Positions 5,316-6,280 of a stretch of DNA of 6,280 bases are shown here, one piece after another (positions within the stretch are counted from its first letter, which is position 1; each line of letters opens with the position of its first letter). The notes beneath the pieces were generated by a model. It was not told the origin of the DNA and ran no database searches. It was given only the letters and a program-made list of their open reading frames with translations. A program made the position numbers and the translations under genes. The stretch comes from Planctomycetaceae bacterium (GTDB lineage: Bacteria > Planctomycetota > Planctomycetia > Planctomycetales > Planctomycetaceae). The stretch covers positions 1 through 6,280 of the forward strand of contig JAGQQT010000246.1 in assembly GCA_020426065.1 (NCBI GenBank). Reading direction: 5' to 3'.

Positions 5316-6280
5316 CAGGTGGCAGTCCCTGCAGCACACGCAGGCAGTTCCGCGCCCCTTTGACGCGCATGTCCATCAACCCTTCTTCGCAATAGAAGGC
5401 GGCGTGCGGATTGAGAATCAGTCGGTCAAAAGCAGGATGGGCTGGATCTCGCCAGGCTTTGAGGAGTGGGTTATCCACTTCGGGAGGTTCCACGGGCAGC
5501 ACATCAATTCCTGCTCCGGCGATCTGCTCCGATTCGATTGCCTTCAGAACGACCTTCGGATCAACCAGACCACCACGAGCGGTATTGACCAGGTATCCTC
5601 CACGCGGCATCTGGTTGAGCAGATCCAGGGTGACAATATTCTGGGTTTCCTCAGTCAGTGGACAGTGCAGACTCAACACGAGTGCATCCCGGACCAGCTC
5701 TTCGAGCGTTTCCACGTGCATGATTCCGAGTGCTTTGTCGGTTCCCTGGGGGACGTAGGGGTCGTAATACCGGACATCAAAGCCGAGTGCCTTCGCCCGC
5801 AGAGCGGTCGCCGTTCCAATACGCCCCGCTCCGATGATGGCAAAAACCCTATTGCGAATTCTTCGTTTCGGCACAATCTGGGTATAGGACCAGGGCTCCA
5901 GAGATCGCTGCAGCCGACTGTTCAGCTGATGCGTTCCCCGCAATAACCCCAGCGCCATGGCAATGGCAGAATCCGCAACCTCTTCCGTTCCGTAATCGGG
6001 AACATTGGCGACGTTGATGCCCAGCTTGCGAGCGGTCCGCCAGTCGACGTTATCGATTCCAACTCCACAGCGGACAATCAGTTTGCAGTTCTGCAGGCGT
6101 TCCAGTGAGAGCGGAGTCAATGAAATGGCATGATAAACCATAAGGGCTTCCGCCTGCTCCACCTTGCCGATCAGATCTTCTTCACGGCAGGCGTCCAGTG
6201 CAATCACCTTGGCAGTCTCGCCCAGAATCGACTGTTCAATTTCCAGGTTACCGGTAATGAAATCGGTAATCACAACTTCC
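5299..6280 (-). CDS. D-isomer-specific 2-hydroxyacid dehydrogenase, CtBP-like, 5' end beyond the window
   Basis: The minus strand encodes at least 326 residues of an NAD-dependent 2-hydroxyacid dehydrogenase. Numbering from an in-frame GTG at 6273, the cofactor loop is GAGRIG (148-153) with Asp171 after the next strand. The catalytic set is Arg233 (NTARGG), Glu262 (PVEPPE) and His290 (NPHAAF). VRCGVGIDNVD (67-77) and VPDYGTEEVADSA (91-103) are typical of the CtBP-like subgroup. Such enzymes interconvert 2-oxoacids and D-2-hydroxyacids in the cytoplasm; the substrate here is unknown. The length fits a single-unit enzyme without the C-terminal ACT domain of long SerA forms. The GTG at 6273 is unlikely to be the start: the frame stays open to the edge with GAA-GTT before it, giving EVVITDF, the expected first beta strand, and GGAAG is only 2 bases from the GTG. 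The true start is probably a few codons outside. It is convergent to the glycan operon and probably functionally separate. Confidence 0.92.
   Translation of the reverse strand, partial: EVVITDFITGNLEIEQSILGETAKVIALDACREEDLIGKVEQAEALMVYHAISLTPLSLERLQNCKLIVRCGVGIDNVDWRTARKLGINVANVPDYGTEEVADSAIAMALGLLRGTHQLNSRLQRSLEPWSYTQIVPKRRIRNRVFAIIGAGRIGTATALRAKALGFDVRYYDPYVPQGTDKALGIMHVETLEELVRDALVLSLHCPLTEETQNIVTLDLLNQMPRGGYLVNTARGGLVDPKVVLKAIESEQIAGAGIDVLPVEPPEVDNPLLKAWRDPAHPAFDRLILNPHAAFYCEEGLMDMRVKGARNCLRVLQGLPPVNVVN

Noticed and set aside
1787..5340. Many copies of CTGCAGG-like sequence scattered through the window
   Set aside because: Most lie inside coding sequence and are explained by frequent Leu-Gln (CTG CAG) codon pairs and related codons. 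The spacing is irregular, so this is not a repeat array.
5299..5345. Possible terminator at the convergent gene ends
   Set aside because: The genes overlap by 17 bases, and I found no stem-loop followed by a T-tract on either strand.
5404..5946. A 180-codon open frame on the plus strand opposite the dehydrogenase
   Set aside because: It is antisense to a gene whose cofactor and catalytic motifs are intact, and it has no domain signature.

Overview
The window looks like a chromosomal segment of a free-living bacterium, most likely a planctomycete (Planctomycetota). This is inferred from moderate GC (roughly 50-55% by eye), loosely packed genes on both strands, and the sequence style of the sugar transferase and the CtBP-like dehydrogenase. 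No rRNA, tRNA, CRISPR array, insertion sequence or phage gene is visible. No sequence search was possible, so the taxon is a judgement.

Layout from left to right. (1) The first 128 bases hold the 5' end of a universal stress protein gene on the minus strand, running off the left edge. (2) At 326-1216, minus strand, is a monotopic polyprenyl-phosphate sugar-phosphate transferase, the type of enzyme that loads the first sugar on undecaprenyl phosphate. It carries an unusual Arg-rich insert. (3) At 1451 to about 3307, minus strand, is a large multi-pass membrane protein resembling GT-C (GT39/PMT-like) glycosyltransferases; its start is uncertain. (4) Divergent from it, a two-gene plus-strand operon encodes a class I SAM methyltransferase (3442-4221) and a DPM1/GtrB-like family 2 polyprenyl-phosphate glycosyltransferase (4221-5315). 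The two overlap by one base (TGATG), and a sigma70-like promoter lies just upstream. (5) At the right, converging on the operon with a 17-base tail-to-tail overlap, is a CtBP-like D-2-hydroxyacid dehydrogenase (5299-6280). Its first codons lie beyond the right edge.

Together the middle four genes read as a small envelope-glycan module. One enzyme primes a lipid carrier with a sugar phosphate, a GT2 makes a polyprenyl-phosphate-linked sugar on the cytoplasmic side, a GT-C-like enzyme could use such a donor on the outer side of the membrane, and a methyltransferase may modify the sugar or lipid. The stress protein and the dehydrogenase are probably unrelated neighbours.

The families are known. 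What stands out is the combination, the Arg-rich insert in the transferase, a variant SAM-binding loop, and the ambiguous divergent promoter region. I found no convincing evidence for a wholly new system.
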